Below, one piece after another: positions 1-6,236 of a DNA stretch of 6,579 bases. The first letter of the stretch is position 1. The number at the start of each line of letters is the position of its first letter. The notes under the pieces were generated by a model. It made no database searches and was not told the origin of the DNA. It worked only from the letters and a program-made list of their open reading frames with translations. The translations under genes and the position numbers were made by a program. Source of the stretch: Accumulibacter sp. (GTDB taxonomy: Bacteria; Pseudomonadota; Gammaproteobacteria; Burkholderiales; Rhodocyclaceae). The stretch spans positions 1 through 6,579 of the forward strand of contig JAISNE010000292.1 of NCBI GenBank assembly GCA_031276375.1, written 5' to 3'.

Positions 1-1
1 C

Positions 2-251
2 GTAGTAATTCAGCCCTGAATCGAAAGGATTAAGACTTGACAGAGTGGGCCAAGGTGAGGTTTAATGGCTCGTGGTAATTCAGCCCTGAAATTGAAGGGA
101 TTAAGACACAGTTTGGTTCTGCTCAACAGCATTTTTGAGAAAGTAGTAATTCAGCCCTGAATTGAAGGGATTAAGACAGACACACCAGTCGGGAAAACAC
201 GCTGATCAGAGATATCGTAGTAATTCAGCCCTGAATCGAAGGGATTGAGAC
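2..251. CRISPR. CRISPR array end (4 repeats, 3 spacers)
   Basis: Four near-identical 35-36 bp repeats lie at 2-36, 72-107, 143-177 and 217-251, separated by unrelated spacers of 35, 35 and 39 bp (37-71, 108-142, 178-216). Each repeat begins GTAGTAATTCAGCCCTGAA (GTGG in the second) and ends GGATTAAGAC or, in the last, GGATTGAGAC. The inner AATTCAG-CC-CTGAATT is a 7-bp palindrome that could form the crRNA stem; it is intact in repeat 3 and weakened elsewhere. Repeat 2 has one extra A, repeat 1 has AAAGG for GAAGG, and repeat 4 has the A-to-G change near its end. Degeneracy and the lack of further repeats after 251 suggest the leader-distal end is on the right and that more array lies left of the window. 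No cas gene or leader is visible, so type and transcription direction are not assigned. Confidence 0.93.
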
Positions 252-252
252 G

Positions 253-280
253 AACGGACGAGATGTTCCGTTTCTTTCTT
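253..280 (+). terminator. possible weak terminator after the CRISPR array
   Basis: AACGGA (253-258) can pair with TCCGTT (267-272) around an 8-nt loop, and the sequence continues TCTTTCTT. This resembles a weak intrinsic terminator directly after the last CRISPR repeat, which would fit transcription of the array from left to right. The stem is only 6 bp and the T tract is broken by C residues, so this is a suggestion rather than a firm call. Confidence 0.25.
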
Positions 281-328
281 GCGGGCGGTGTTTCAAACCG
301 GAGTTGGTTTTGCGATGAAGGCCGGGGG

Positions 329-391
329 CCGTTCCCCTCTCCCGCTTGCGGGAGAATGCGTCCGAAGGGCGGGAGAGGGCCGGCGGTTCCG
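329..391. repeat. 63-bp intergenic hairpin repeat, copy A
   Basis: This 63-bp unit recurs at 5995-6057 in the same orientation and at the same length. The last 30 bp (362-391) are identical to 6028-6057, while the middle is diverged. CCCTCTCCCGC (335-345) pairs perfectly with GCGGGAGAGGG (369-379), and an inner TCCCGC/GCGGGA hairpin is also possible, so the unit can fold into a strong stem. Hairpins of this CCCTCTCCCGC type are dispersed in intergenic regions of many proteobacteria, like REP elements. It does not look coding. Confidence 0.8.
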
Positions 392-410
392 CGGCAATGA
401 ATGTTGGGGA

Positions 411-486
411 ACAGAGGACAGTCATTTACCGGCGCTACGCGCCGCAAATATTACTGTCCTCTGTCCCTGAAGTTTCCCCTCAAATT
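411..486. repeat. left arm of long imperfect inverted repeat
   Basis: This 76-bp segment is the reverse complement of 683-772 apart from two mismatches and a 14-bp gap. It is itself palindromic: ACAGAGGACAG (411-421) is complementary to CTGTCCTCTGT (454-464), with an inner CGGCGC-TAC-GCGCCG hairpin (430-444). The tail 465-486 is also shared with the other arm. The arrangement looks like a small non-autonomous palindromic element present twice in opposite orientation. No transposase is associated with it in the window. Confidence 0.85.
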
Positions 487-566
487 CATGAAGAATTCAT
501 GAAAAGAGGAAAGGCTTGAGAGTCTGCCATTGCAAACAGAGGAGATCTGTCCCCTCTCCCGTGCCT

Positions 567-636
567 GTCATTCCCGCGCAGGCGGGAATCCAGCATTCCA
601 CCGCCTTTTCTGGATTCCCGCCTGCGCGGGAATGAC
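567..636. repeat. inverted pair of dRS3-like repeats
   Basis: Positions 567-593 and 610-636 are perfect 27-bp reverse complements separated by 16 bp. Each arm contains ATTCCC-N8-GGGAAT, the consensus of the neisserial dRS3 repeat, a motif type also abundant between genes in many other proteobacteria. The pair can fold into a very stable 27-bp stem and would block or pause transcription or act as a cruciform. It sits at the centre of the larger inverted repeat 411-772. The match to the dRS3 pattern is seen directly; any function is inferred. Confidence 0.85.
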
Positions 637-682
637 GGGTATTTTGACCGCCTCGTCTTAAAAAAACGAGGGGGTGCAAGAA

Positions 683-772
683 AATTTGAGGGGAAACATC
701 AGGGACAGAGGACAGAAGACCGAAGACAGTAATATTTGCGGCGCGTAGCGCCGGTAACTGACTGTCCTCTGT
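683..772. repeat. right arm of long imperfect inverted repeat
   Basis: This 90-bp segment is the inverse partner of 411-486. It retains the same core hairpin, CGGCGC-GTA-GCGCCG (739-753), and the same flank GAGGGGAAACATCAGGGACAG with one mismatch. Its extra 14 bp (within 713-729) equal two 7-bp units, CAGAAGA and CCGAAGA, inserted next to CAGAGGA. The two arms therefore differ mainly in heptamer number, which points to slippage or unit gain after the two copies were formed. Confidence 0.85.
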
Positions 773-792
773 CTTCTGTCCTCTGTCCTCTG
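765..792. repeat. heptanucleotide tandem repeat
   Basis: Four consecutive 7-bp units are present: TCCTCTG, TCTTCTG, TCCTCTG, TCCTCTG. They extend the right end of the palindromic element (core 730-761), and the complementary units CAGAGGA, CAGAAGA and CCGAAGA lie on its other side at 706-726. The units can pair with each other across the core hairpin, so the whole of 706-792 can form one long interrupted stem. Confidence 0.8.
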
Positions 793-1134
793 AATAGCGG
801 CAACGCATCGTCCAGCCTTGACTCTCCGGCTTGACAAAGACACCGCCGATTCATTCCGTGCGCCGCCCCAAAAGAGACTTCCAATGCTCATCAATGGTGC
901 GGCGCTTGTTTCGCCGCCTGTTTCATGCGCGCGTTTCCGGGTTCGCTGTTTTCGTCGCAAGGCAGGCGCGGCGCGCTCATGGCGGGATTCGCGGCCGGCG
1001 GAGCGGCGGCGGGCATGTTTTTTGCACTGGCCTTGACACGCCAACCGGCCGAAATGAACGCCGCCACGAACAGGATTCGGGTAGCGGCGTTTTGTCGGGA
1101 ATTCATGTTTTCAAACACCGTTAAAGGAGCTTCC
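793..1134. other. gene-poor region upstream of livK
   Basis: No convincing gene is seen here. Open frames exist on both strands because of high GC, but none has a good ribosome binding site or a recognisable protein. This stretch should hold the livK promoter and leader. TTGACA boxes occur at 831-836 and 1033-1038, but neither has a good -10 box at the usual spacing. The livK reading frame stays open upstream to 925, but the strong ribosome binding site at 1123-1129 argues that translation starts at 1135. Confidence 0.5.
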
Positions 1135-2310
1135 ATGCTGAAGAAACACACGCGCGCATTCGCGCTGGTCTGCGCGACGACGCTGTTCATGTCGGCCAAC
1201 GCCCTGGCCGAACAGGCCATCAAGATCGGTTTTCCCATTCCTTTGACGGGTGAAATTCCCAAGGTCGGGGAATCCACGAAATTCGCCGCGGAACTCTTCA
1301 GGGAAAAAATCAATGCCGCCGGCGGACTGGAGGTCGGCGGGAAAAAATATCCGCTGGAGTTCATTTTCGAGGATAACGAATCGAAGCCGGAAACCGCCGT
1401 CAATGTCACTCTCAAGCTGATCGACCGCGACGACGTGCTGGCGATCATCGGTCCGCAATCTTCCCGCCAGGCGGTTCCGGCCGGCGCGGTGGCCAACGAC
1501 AACGAAACGCCGATGATTACGCCCTGGTCCACCAATCCGGACGCCACCAAGGATCGTCCGTGGGTATTCCGCGCCGCGTTCCTCGATCCGTTCCAGGCGC
1601 CCGTGGCCGCCGACTTTGCCACCAAGCAGTTCAACGCCAAGAAGGCCGCCGTGCTGTTCGAGATTTCCAACGATTATTCCAAGGGACTGGCCGACAATTT
1701 CAGGAGCGCCTGGGAAGAACGCCACGGCGCCGGGAGTATCGTCGCCTTTGAATCGCACGGGCCGAAAGATCAGGATTTTTCCGCCCAATTGACGAAGATG
1801 ATTGCCGCCAAGCCGGATTTCATCTTCCTGCCGGAAAACTACAGTTTCGCCGCGCTGATCGTGCCGCAGGCGCGGGATCTGGGTTACAAGGGGTCTTTCA
1901 TGGGCTCGGATGCCTGGGGCTCGGCGGAGCTGATGAAACTTTGCGGCGATGCGTGCAAGGGGCAGTTTTTCTCGACCCATTACGCGGCGGCCGGCGCCCA
2001 GGGGAAAACCAAGGAATTCATCGATGAGTACAACAAGAAATACGGTTACATCCCCGACGATGTCGCCGCGCTGACCTGGGATGCCGTGACCCTGGCGACG
2101 GACGCCATCCAGCGGGCGGGCAAGCTGGACGGCAATGTACGCGCGATACGCAAGCAGATCCGCGACAACCTGGCCAATGTGAAAGACTTCAAGGGCATTA
2201 CCGGCGACATGCGTTTCGACGCGCAGGGCGATCCGATCAAGTGCGCCGTCATTGTGCATATCGACGATCAGGGCAATTTCACTTTCAAGGAATCCGTTTG
2301 CCCACGGTAA
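1135..2310 (+). CDS. livK: branched-chain amino acid-type ABC transporter, periplasmic binding protein
   Basis: This 391-residue protein is a periplasmic binding protein of the HAAT (LivJ/LivK) family that delivers amino acids to LivHMGF. The start at 1135 is chosen because AAAGGAG (1123-1129) lies 5 nt upstream and because a signal peptide begins there: positive MLKKHTR, a hydrophobic stretch, then cleavage probably after ANALA (residue 25). The mature part opens with IKIGFPIPLTGE, followed by the family segments IIGPQSS (104-110), PMITPWSTNP (126-135), a YSKG lobe-2 segment near 181, and GSDAWGS (257-263). Cysteines sit at 270, 274, 370 and 389 and could form disulfides in the C-terminal half. 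Length is normal. First gene of a five-gene operon. Leucine/isoleucine/valine is the likely substrate class, but this family also binds urea, amides and aromatic compounds, so the ligand is inferred. livJ is an equally valid name. Confidence 0.93.
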   Translation: MLKKHTRAFALVCATTLFMSANALAEQAIKIGFPIPLTGEIPKVGESTKFAAELFREKINAAGGLEVGGKKYPLEFIFEDNESKPETAVNVTLKLIDRDDVLAIIGPQSSRQAVPAGAVANDNETPMITPWSTNPDATKDRPWVFRAAFLDPFQAPVAADFATKQFNAKKAAVLFEISNDYSKGLADNFRSAWEERHGAGSIVAFESHGPKDQDFSAQLTKMIAAKPDFIFLPENYSFAALIVPQARDLGYKGSFMGSDAWGSAELMKLCGDACKGQFFSTHYAAAGAQGKTKEFIDEYNKKYGYIPDDVAALTWDAVTLATDAIQRAGKLDGNVRAIRKQIRDNLANVKDFKGITGDMRFDAQGDPIKCAVIVHIDDQGNFTFKESVCPR

Positions 2311-2324
2311 TGACACGGTAATGA
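2303..2324 (+). repeat. 11-bp tandem duplication across the livK stop codon
   Basis: CACGGTAATGA occurs twice in immediate succession (2303-2313 and 2314-2324). The first copy contains the livK stop codon TAA (2308-2310). The duplication lies just beyond the coding end and does not alter the protein. It looks like a recent local slippage event. Confidence 0.85.
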
Positions 2325-2330
2325 CTGTCC

Positions 2331-2354
2331 CTGCCGCCGCTTTCCCGGCGGCGG
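2331..2354 (+). promoter_or_regulatory. intercistronic hairpin between livK and livH
   Basis: GCCGCCG (2333-2339) pairs with CGGCGGC (2346-2352) around a 6-nt loop, and the stem extends by a GU and a CG pair to 2331-2354. No T tract follows, so it is not a standard terminator. GC-rich hairpins between a binding-protein gene and its permease genes commonly protect the upstream mRNA from 3' decay or cause partial attenuation, giving more binding protein than membrane components. That role is inferred here; the hairpin itself is visible. Confidence 0.6.
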
Positions 2355-2386
2355 CGGGATGACGGAAGGATTCAACGGAGCCGTTC

Positions 2387-3304
2387 ATGGATGTTTTCCT
2401 GCAACAATGCGTCAATGCGCTGCAATGGGGCAGTTTTTACGCGCTCATCGCGTTGGGATACACGCTCGTATATGGCGTCCTGCGCCTGATCAACTTTGCC
2501 CACGGCGACATTTTCATGGTCGGGGCGTATATCGCCTTTTTCGTTTCCACCATGTTTCTTTCACCGGAAGGCATGTTCGGCCTATCGCGTGAAACGACCC
2601 TTGCCCTGACCATTCCGCTGACCATGATTTTGACTTCCCTGGTCGGCGTCAGCCTGGAAAGAATCGCCTATCGCCCCCTGATGCGCAAGGGGGCGCACCG
2701 GCTCTATGTGGTCATTACCGCGCTGATGTGCGGGCTTATCCTGGAAAACGGCAATCTTGCGCTGCTTGGCGCAAGCCGTAAAACCCTGCCCGTGCTGCTG
2801 GAAAAGAATATCCATGATTTTGGCGGCATCGCGGTCACCAATCTCAAGCTCTGGGTCATTCTCGCGGCCGTGCTGGTTTTTTTCTTTCTGCATTTCATCG
2901 TCACGCAGACGCGCATGGGAATGGCCATGCGCGCCGTTTCCTGGGACAGGTTCGCGTTGCCGCTGATGGGCATACCGCTCGACAGCGTGGTCGTTTTCAC
3001 TTTCATACTGGGTTCCGGAGTCGCCGGGCTGGGCGGGATGCTTTTCGCCATGTCCTACCCGGTGCTGGAACCTTACATGGGCGCGATGACCGGCTGGAAA
3101 GCGTTCATCGCCGCCGTCGTCGGCGGGATCGGCGATATCCGGGGAGCATTTGCCGGCGGCTTCCTGCTGGCTTTCGTGGAAATCATGGTCGCCGCCTTTT
3201 TGCCTTCCACGTTTCGCGATCTATTCGCCTTTTCCATTTTGTTGCTCATTCTCTGGCTGCGTCCGACCGGAATTTTCGGTAAACCGCTGACCACGAAAAT
3301 CTGA
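2387..3304 (+). CDS. livH: branched-chain amino acid-type ABC transporter permease LivH
   Basis: This 305-residue inner-membrane protein forms one half of the translocation channel, paired with LivM. The N-terminal segment shows the LivH hallmark: GSFYALIALGYTLVYG (15-30) followed by LRLINFAHGDIFMVGAY (32-48). ERIAYRPLM (91-99) is another family landmark. The cytoplasmic coupling region that contacts the ATPases is near 182-217 (RAVSWDRFALPLMGI then GVAGLGG), followed by VVGGIGDIRGAFAGG (244-258) and a final helix ending in LRPTGIFGK. Hydrophobic segments fit about eight transmembrane helices. Length is typical for the family. ACGGAG (2375-2380) lies 6 nt before the ATG. It follows livK after 76 nt and precedes livM after 13 nt. 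Confidence 0.95.
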   Translation: MDVFLQQCVNALQWGSFYALIALGYTLVYGVLRLINFAHGDIFMVGAYIAFFVSTMFLSPEGMFGLSRETTLALTIPLTMILTSLVGVSLERIAYRPLMRKGAHRLYVVITALMCGLILENGNLALLGASRKTLPVLLEKNIHDFGGIAVTNLKLWVILAAVLVFFFLHFIVTQTRMGMAMRAVSWDRFALPLMGIPLDSVVVFTFILGSGVAGLGGMLFAMSYPVLEPYMGAMTGWKAFIAAVVGGIGDIRGAFAGGFLLAFVEIMVAAFLPSTFRDLFAFSILLLILWLRPTGIFGKPLTTKI

Positions 3305-3317
3305 CAGGAATCCCGCC

Positions 3318-4394
3318 ATGCGGCGCTACACCCTCAACGTTGTCTTTTGCCTCGCCGCCGTCGCGCTGGTCGCGCTCGCGCAAGCCGGCGCGCTGGACAA
3401 GTATGTGCTGACCATCATCACTTTCATCGGGATCAACTGCATCTTCGCGGTCAGCCTGAATCTCGTGAATGGCTACATGGGCGAATTCTCCTGCGGCCAC
3501 GCGGGTTTCATGTGCGTGGGCGCGTATGTGGGCTCGCTGCTTTCCGTGGCTTTTTTCACCAACAGCAATTTGTTCGGCGCCGCGCTCTTCCCGCCGCAAT
3601 GGGCGCCCTTTCTCTTTCCGGTCGTACTCCTTGGCGCGAGTCTGGCCGCCGCCCTGTTCGGTCTGATCGTCGCATTGCCCTCCTTCCACACGCGCGACGA
3701 TTATCTGGCCATCATTACCATCGCGGCCAACTACATCATTATTTCCATCGTGGAAAACATCGACGCCATCGGCGGCCCGCGCGGCTTTTCCGGAATGAAA
3801 AAGACGGTCAACGCCATGTCGGACGTGGCCGACCTTCCCTGGATGCTGATCTGGACCATTTTCGGCTTTTTCGTCTGTGTCATGACCATTTACCGCCTGA
3901 TGACGAGCACCTACGGCAAGGGAATTTCAGCCGTCTGCCAGAACGAAGTGGCGGCGGAAATCATGGGAGTGAACACCAACCGCGTCAAAATCATGGCGTT
4001 CATGATTTCCTCCGGTCTCGCGGGGCTTGCGGGCGCATTGTACGCGCACGTCTACGGCTATGTGAATGCGCAGGCTTTCAACATCCTCAAATCCACCGAA
4101 GGACTGGTCATGGTGTATCTTGGCGGCATGGGTTCCATCTCCGGCGTATTGATGGCCGCGGTCGCCTTCACCCTCCTCGTCGAATGGCTGCGCTTCGTCA
4201 TTCCGTGGCTCAATGAAGTCTCGCACGCGGCGGGACTGCTGCCCGCCGGGTACGAAATAAGCCAGATATGGAAATGGGTCATCATTCCGCTCATCCTGAT
4301 CCTGCTGATGCAATTCCGTCCGGAAGGCTTTCTCGGGAACAGGGAATTGACGCAAGTCTTTCCGCGCCTGAAACGCTGGATTACCTTCAAGTAA
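3318..4394 (+). CDS. livM: branched-chain amino acid-type ABC transporter permease LivM
   Basis: This 358-residue inner-membrane protein is the second channel subunit. A hydrophobic N-terminal helix (about 7-24) is followed by the LivM signature NGYMGEFSCGHAGFMCVGAY (51-70), LPSFHTRDDYLAIITIA (120-136), and GGPRGFSGM (152-160). The cytoplasmic coupling loop is at about 203-241, with NEVAAEIMGVNTNRVK and then SSGLAGLAGALYAH. The C-terminus ends in a helix and FRPEGFLG (333-340). It fits the usual 300-420 residue range; the protein has a longer-than-minimal loop at 295-317 before the last helix. AGGAA (3306-3310) precedes the ATG by 7 nt. The position where many homologues carry RAI before the coupling helix reads SAV here (204-206). 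Third gene of the operon. Confidence 0.95.
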   Translation: MRRYTLNVVFCLAAVALVALAQAGALDKYVLTIITFIGINCIFAVSLNLVNGYMGEFSCGHAGFMCVGAYVGSLLSVAFFTNSNLFGAALFPPQWAPFLFPVVLLGASLAAALFGLIVALPSFHTRDDYLAIITIAANYIIISIVENIDAIGGPRGFSGMKKTVNAMSDVADLPWMLIWTIFGFFVCVMTIYRLMTSTYGKGISAVCQNEVAAEIMGVNTNRVKIMAFMISSGLAGLAGALYAHVYGYVNAQAFNILKSTEGLVMVYLGGMGSISGVLMAAVAFTLLVEWLRFVIPWLNEVSHAAGLLPAGYEISQIWKWVIIPLILILLMQFRPEGFLGNRELTQVFPRLKRWITFK

Positions 4395-4414
4395 ATTGAT
4401 CGAGGAGACAAGCC

Positions 4415-5182
4415 GTGCCCCTTCTGGAAATCAAGGGTCTGACGCAACGTTTTGGCGGTCTTCAGGCGCTCTCGAATTTTTCCTTCCACCTGGAAGAGCG
4501 CGAACTGGTCGGCCTGATCGGTCCCAATGGCGCGGGGAAAACGACGGTTTTCAATATCGTTTCCGGTTTCTACCAATCGACGGAAGGCGATATCGTTTTC
4601 GACGGAAAGCGGATCGGCGGATTCAGGCCGCATCAGGTGACGGCCATGGGCATGGCGCGAACCTTCCAGAATATCCGTCTGTGGAACGACATGACCGTTC
4701 TGGACAATATACGGCTGGCCCGTTATTCATGGCTTGGCTACGGTTTCTGGAGCGCCGTGCTGCGGACAGGCCATTACCGGCATTCGGAAAAGCTCATTGA
4801 AACAAAGGCGCGCGAAGTCCTGGAGATGATGGACCTGGCGGACTACGCCGGAGAGCTTCCGAAAAACCTGCCCTACGGCCTGCAGCGCAGGGTCGAACTC
4901 GCGCGCGCGCTGGCCGGAAATCCCAAACTGCTGCTGCTCGACGAACCGGCGGCCGGCTTGAATTCCGCCGACGTGGAAGACCTCATTCGCCACATCCGCT
5001 GGATTCACGACGAATTCAAGATTGCCATCTGGATGATAGAGCACCAGATGAAAGTCGTCATGTCCTTGTGCCAGCGGCTGACCGTCATAGATTTCGGCTG
5101 CATCATCGCCGAGGGAACGCCGGAAGATATCCGCAACAATATAGTCGTCATAAAAGCTTATCTGGGAGACGAGGCGCTCTGA
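4415..5182 (+). CDS. livG: branched-chain amino acid-type ABC transporter ATP-binding protein LivG
   Basis: This 255-residue cytoplasmic ATPase pairs with LivF to power uptake. The start is GTG at 4415, with GAGGAG (4402-4407) about 7 nt upstream; no nearby ATG fits. Walker A is GPNGAGKTT (36-44), the Q-loop sits in ARTFQNIRLW (81-90), the ABC signature is LPYGLQRRVELARAL (152-166), Walker B is LLLLDEPAAGLN (172-183), and the switch histidine is in IEHQMKVVM (208-216). ARTFQNIRLW and the long insertion between Q-loop and signature (about 100-125) are typical of LivG rather than LivF. The C-terminus carries the LivG-like tail with GCIIAEGTPEDIRNN. The signature reads LPYG in place of the generic LSGG, and the switch region has EHQ where EHD is usual; neither removes a catalytic residue. 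It lies 20 nt after livM. Confidence 0.95.
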   Translation: MPLLEIKGLTQRFGGLQALSNFSFHLEERELVGLIGPNGAGKTTVFNIVSGFYQSTEGDIVFDGKRIGGFRPHQVTAMGMARTFQNIRLWNDMTVLDNIRLARYSWLGYGFWSAVLRTGHYRHSEKLIETKAREVLEMMDLADYAGELPKNLPYGLQRRVELARALAGNPKLLLLDEPAAGLNSADVEDLIRHIRWIHDEFKIAIWMIEHQMKVVMSLCQRLTVIDFGCIIAEGTPEDIRNNIVVIKAYLGDEAL

Positions 5183-5901
5183 TGTTACGCGTGCGGAATC
5201 TGAAAGCGGCCTACGGAAAAATCGAAGCGCTGCATGGCATCTCCTTTCACGCCGAACGAGGAGAGATCGTGACGCTCATCGGCGCGAACGGCGCGGGCAA
5301 ATCCACCACGCTCAAGGCCCTGATGCGCCTGACCCCGCCGGAATCCGCCTCGGTGACCGCGGGCGACATGGAATTCGATGGCATCTCGATCCTGAACATG
5401 GACGCGCACCGCGTCGTATCCGACCTCAAAATGACTCTCGTACCGGAAGGGCGTCATATTTTCGGCAACCTCACGGTGACGGAGAACCTGCAACTGGCCG
5501 CGTGGTCGCGGAAGAAAAGCAACGTGGATGAAGACATCCGTCATATTTTCGACATCTTCCCCCGCCTCGCGGAAAGGGCGAAACAACGCAGCGACACGCT
5601 TTCCGGCGGCGAACAGCAAATGCTCGCCGTGGGCCGCGCGCTCATGACCCAATGTTCGGTGCTGCTGCTGGATGAACCATCCATGGGCCTCGCGCCGCTC
5701 ATCATGTACGACATGTTCCGCACATTGAAAAAGCTCAACGCCGACGGCCTGACCATCATCGTGGTGGAACAGAACGCCCGATTGGCGCTGCAAGTGGCGG
5801 ACCGGGGCTATGTGCTGGACACCGGCGAAATCATCGCCGAAGGCTCCGCCGATGAATTGCTGAAAAAACCGGAAATCATGGCCGCCTATCTTGGCGCCTG
5901 A
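5182..5901 (+). CDS. livF: branched-chain amino acid-type ABC transporter ATP-binding protein LivF
   Basis: This 239-residue ATPase is the partner of LivG. Its ATG shares one base with the livG stop (TGATG at 5180-5184), indicating translational coupling; GAGG (5171-5174) is the ribosome binding site. Walker A is GANGAGKST (34-42), the LivF landmark LVPEGRHIFGNLTVTENL spans 86-103, the signature is LSGGEQQMLAVGRAL (140-154), and Walker B is LLLDEPSMGLAP (161-172). The switch position is VEQN (195-198), where LivF proteins normally have Q instead of H. The segment TPPESASVTAGDMEFDG (51-67) is slightly longer than the common form of this loop. The C-terminus, with LDTGEIIAEGSADELL and AAYLGA, is typical. 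Length is normal for LivF. It is the last gene of the operon. Confidence 0.95.
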   Translation: MLRVRNLKAAYGKIEALHGISFHAERGEIVTLIGANGAGKSTTLKALMRLTPPESASVTAGDMEFDGISILNMDAHRVVSDLKMTLVPEGRHIFGNLTVTENLQLAAWSRKKSNVDEDIRHIFDIFPRLAERAKQRSDTLSGGEQQMLAVGRALMTQCSVLLLDEPSMGLAPLIMYDMFRTLKKLNADGLTIIVVEQNARLALQVADRGYVLDTGEIIAEGSADELLKKPEIMAAYLGA

Positions 5902-6154
5902 TGGCCTGGAGACGGCGGGATGACGCCGGTTTAAAGCGAAAAAAGCGCTTTCGATTGACGCGAAGCGCGTGGCAGAAATGCAATCCGGAGAGTGCCGTTC
6001 CCCTCGCCCGCATGCGGGAAAGGGTACCCGAAGGGCGGGAGAGGGCCGGCGGTTCCGTGATGATGAGCGTTCGGGCAAGCTCTTTCCAAGGAAAATGGAA
6101 TTACCGATTGTTATATCGAAATTAATGCTGTTAAGAGCTTTCTTGATTAGAATC
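5902..6154. other. intergenic region between livF and the insertion sequence
   Basis: No gene is supported here. Two small hairpins follow livF: CGGCG/CGCCG (5913-5917 with 5924-5928, followed by GTTTAAA) and AAAGCG/CGCTTT (5933-5938 with 5946-5951). Either might weakly end the liv transcript, but neither is a convincing intrinsic terminator. The 63-bp repeat copy B follows at 5995-6057. From about 6085 the base composition becomes clearly AT-richer than the operon, which may mark foreign sequence next to the insertion element. Confidence 0.5.
5995..6057. repeat. 63-bp intergenic hairpin repeat, copy B
   Basis: This is the second copy of the unit at 329-391, in direct orientation. Mismatches concentrate in the loop part (about 6006-6027), while the final 30 bp are identical. 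The outer arms are CCCTCGCCCGC and GCGGGAGAGGG, so the stem has one mismatch, and an inner CCCGCATGCGGG palindrome is present. The two copies bracket the liv operon and its upstream region. Confidence 0.8.
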
Positions 6155-6236
6155 TAAGTTCAGCTAAGATGGGAGTAGATGTTGGTTAAACCTGGTACCA
6201 TGTAATATTCTATGATTCGCATATTAAAAATAGTGG

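Noticed and set aside
651..671. CCTCGT/ACGAGG hairpin with an A-rich loop as a terminator
   Set aside because: Only 6 bp, the A/T run is in the loop rather than after the stem, and there is no gene to terminate.
279..808. Small open frames on both strands among the repeats
   Set aside because: They consist of translated repeat sequence, lack ribosome binding sites and resemble no protein.
831..1061. TTGACA boxes at 831-836 and 1033-1038 as livK promoters
   Set aside because: Neither has a recognisable -10 hexamer at 16-18 bp; chance matches cannot be excluded.
925..1134. In-frame 70-residue N-terminal extension of LivK
   Set aside because: The ATG at 1135 has a strong ribosome binding site and begins a normal signal peptide; an extension would bury the signal peptide.
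891..1670. Minus-strand open frame of 259 codons over the livK upstream region and 5' half
   Set aside because: No ribosome binding site or recognisable domain, and more than half overlaps livK in antisense.
1111..2415. Long open frame (434 codons) on the minus strand opposite livK
   Set aside because: The + strand encodes a clear full-length binding protein with signal peptide; the antisense frame is open because of high GC at third codon positions and its product is low-complexity Arg/Gly/His-rich.
3347..4216. Second + strand frame of 289 codons inside livM
   Set aside because: The translation is Arg/His-rich without domains and wholly overlaps the clear livM frame.
6077..6140. 8-bp inverted repeat AAGCTCTT / AAGAGCTT with 48 bp between
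   Set aside because: Short and widely spaced; expected by chance in a sequence of this length, and not matched to IS ends.
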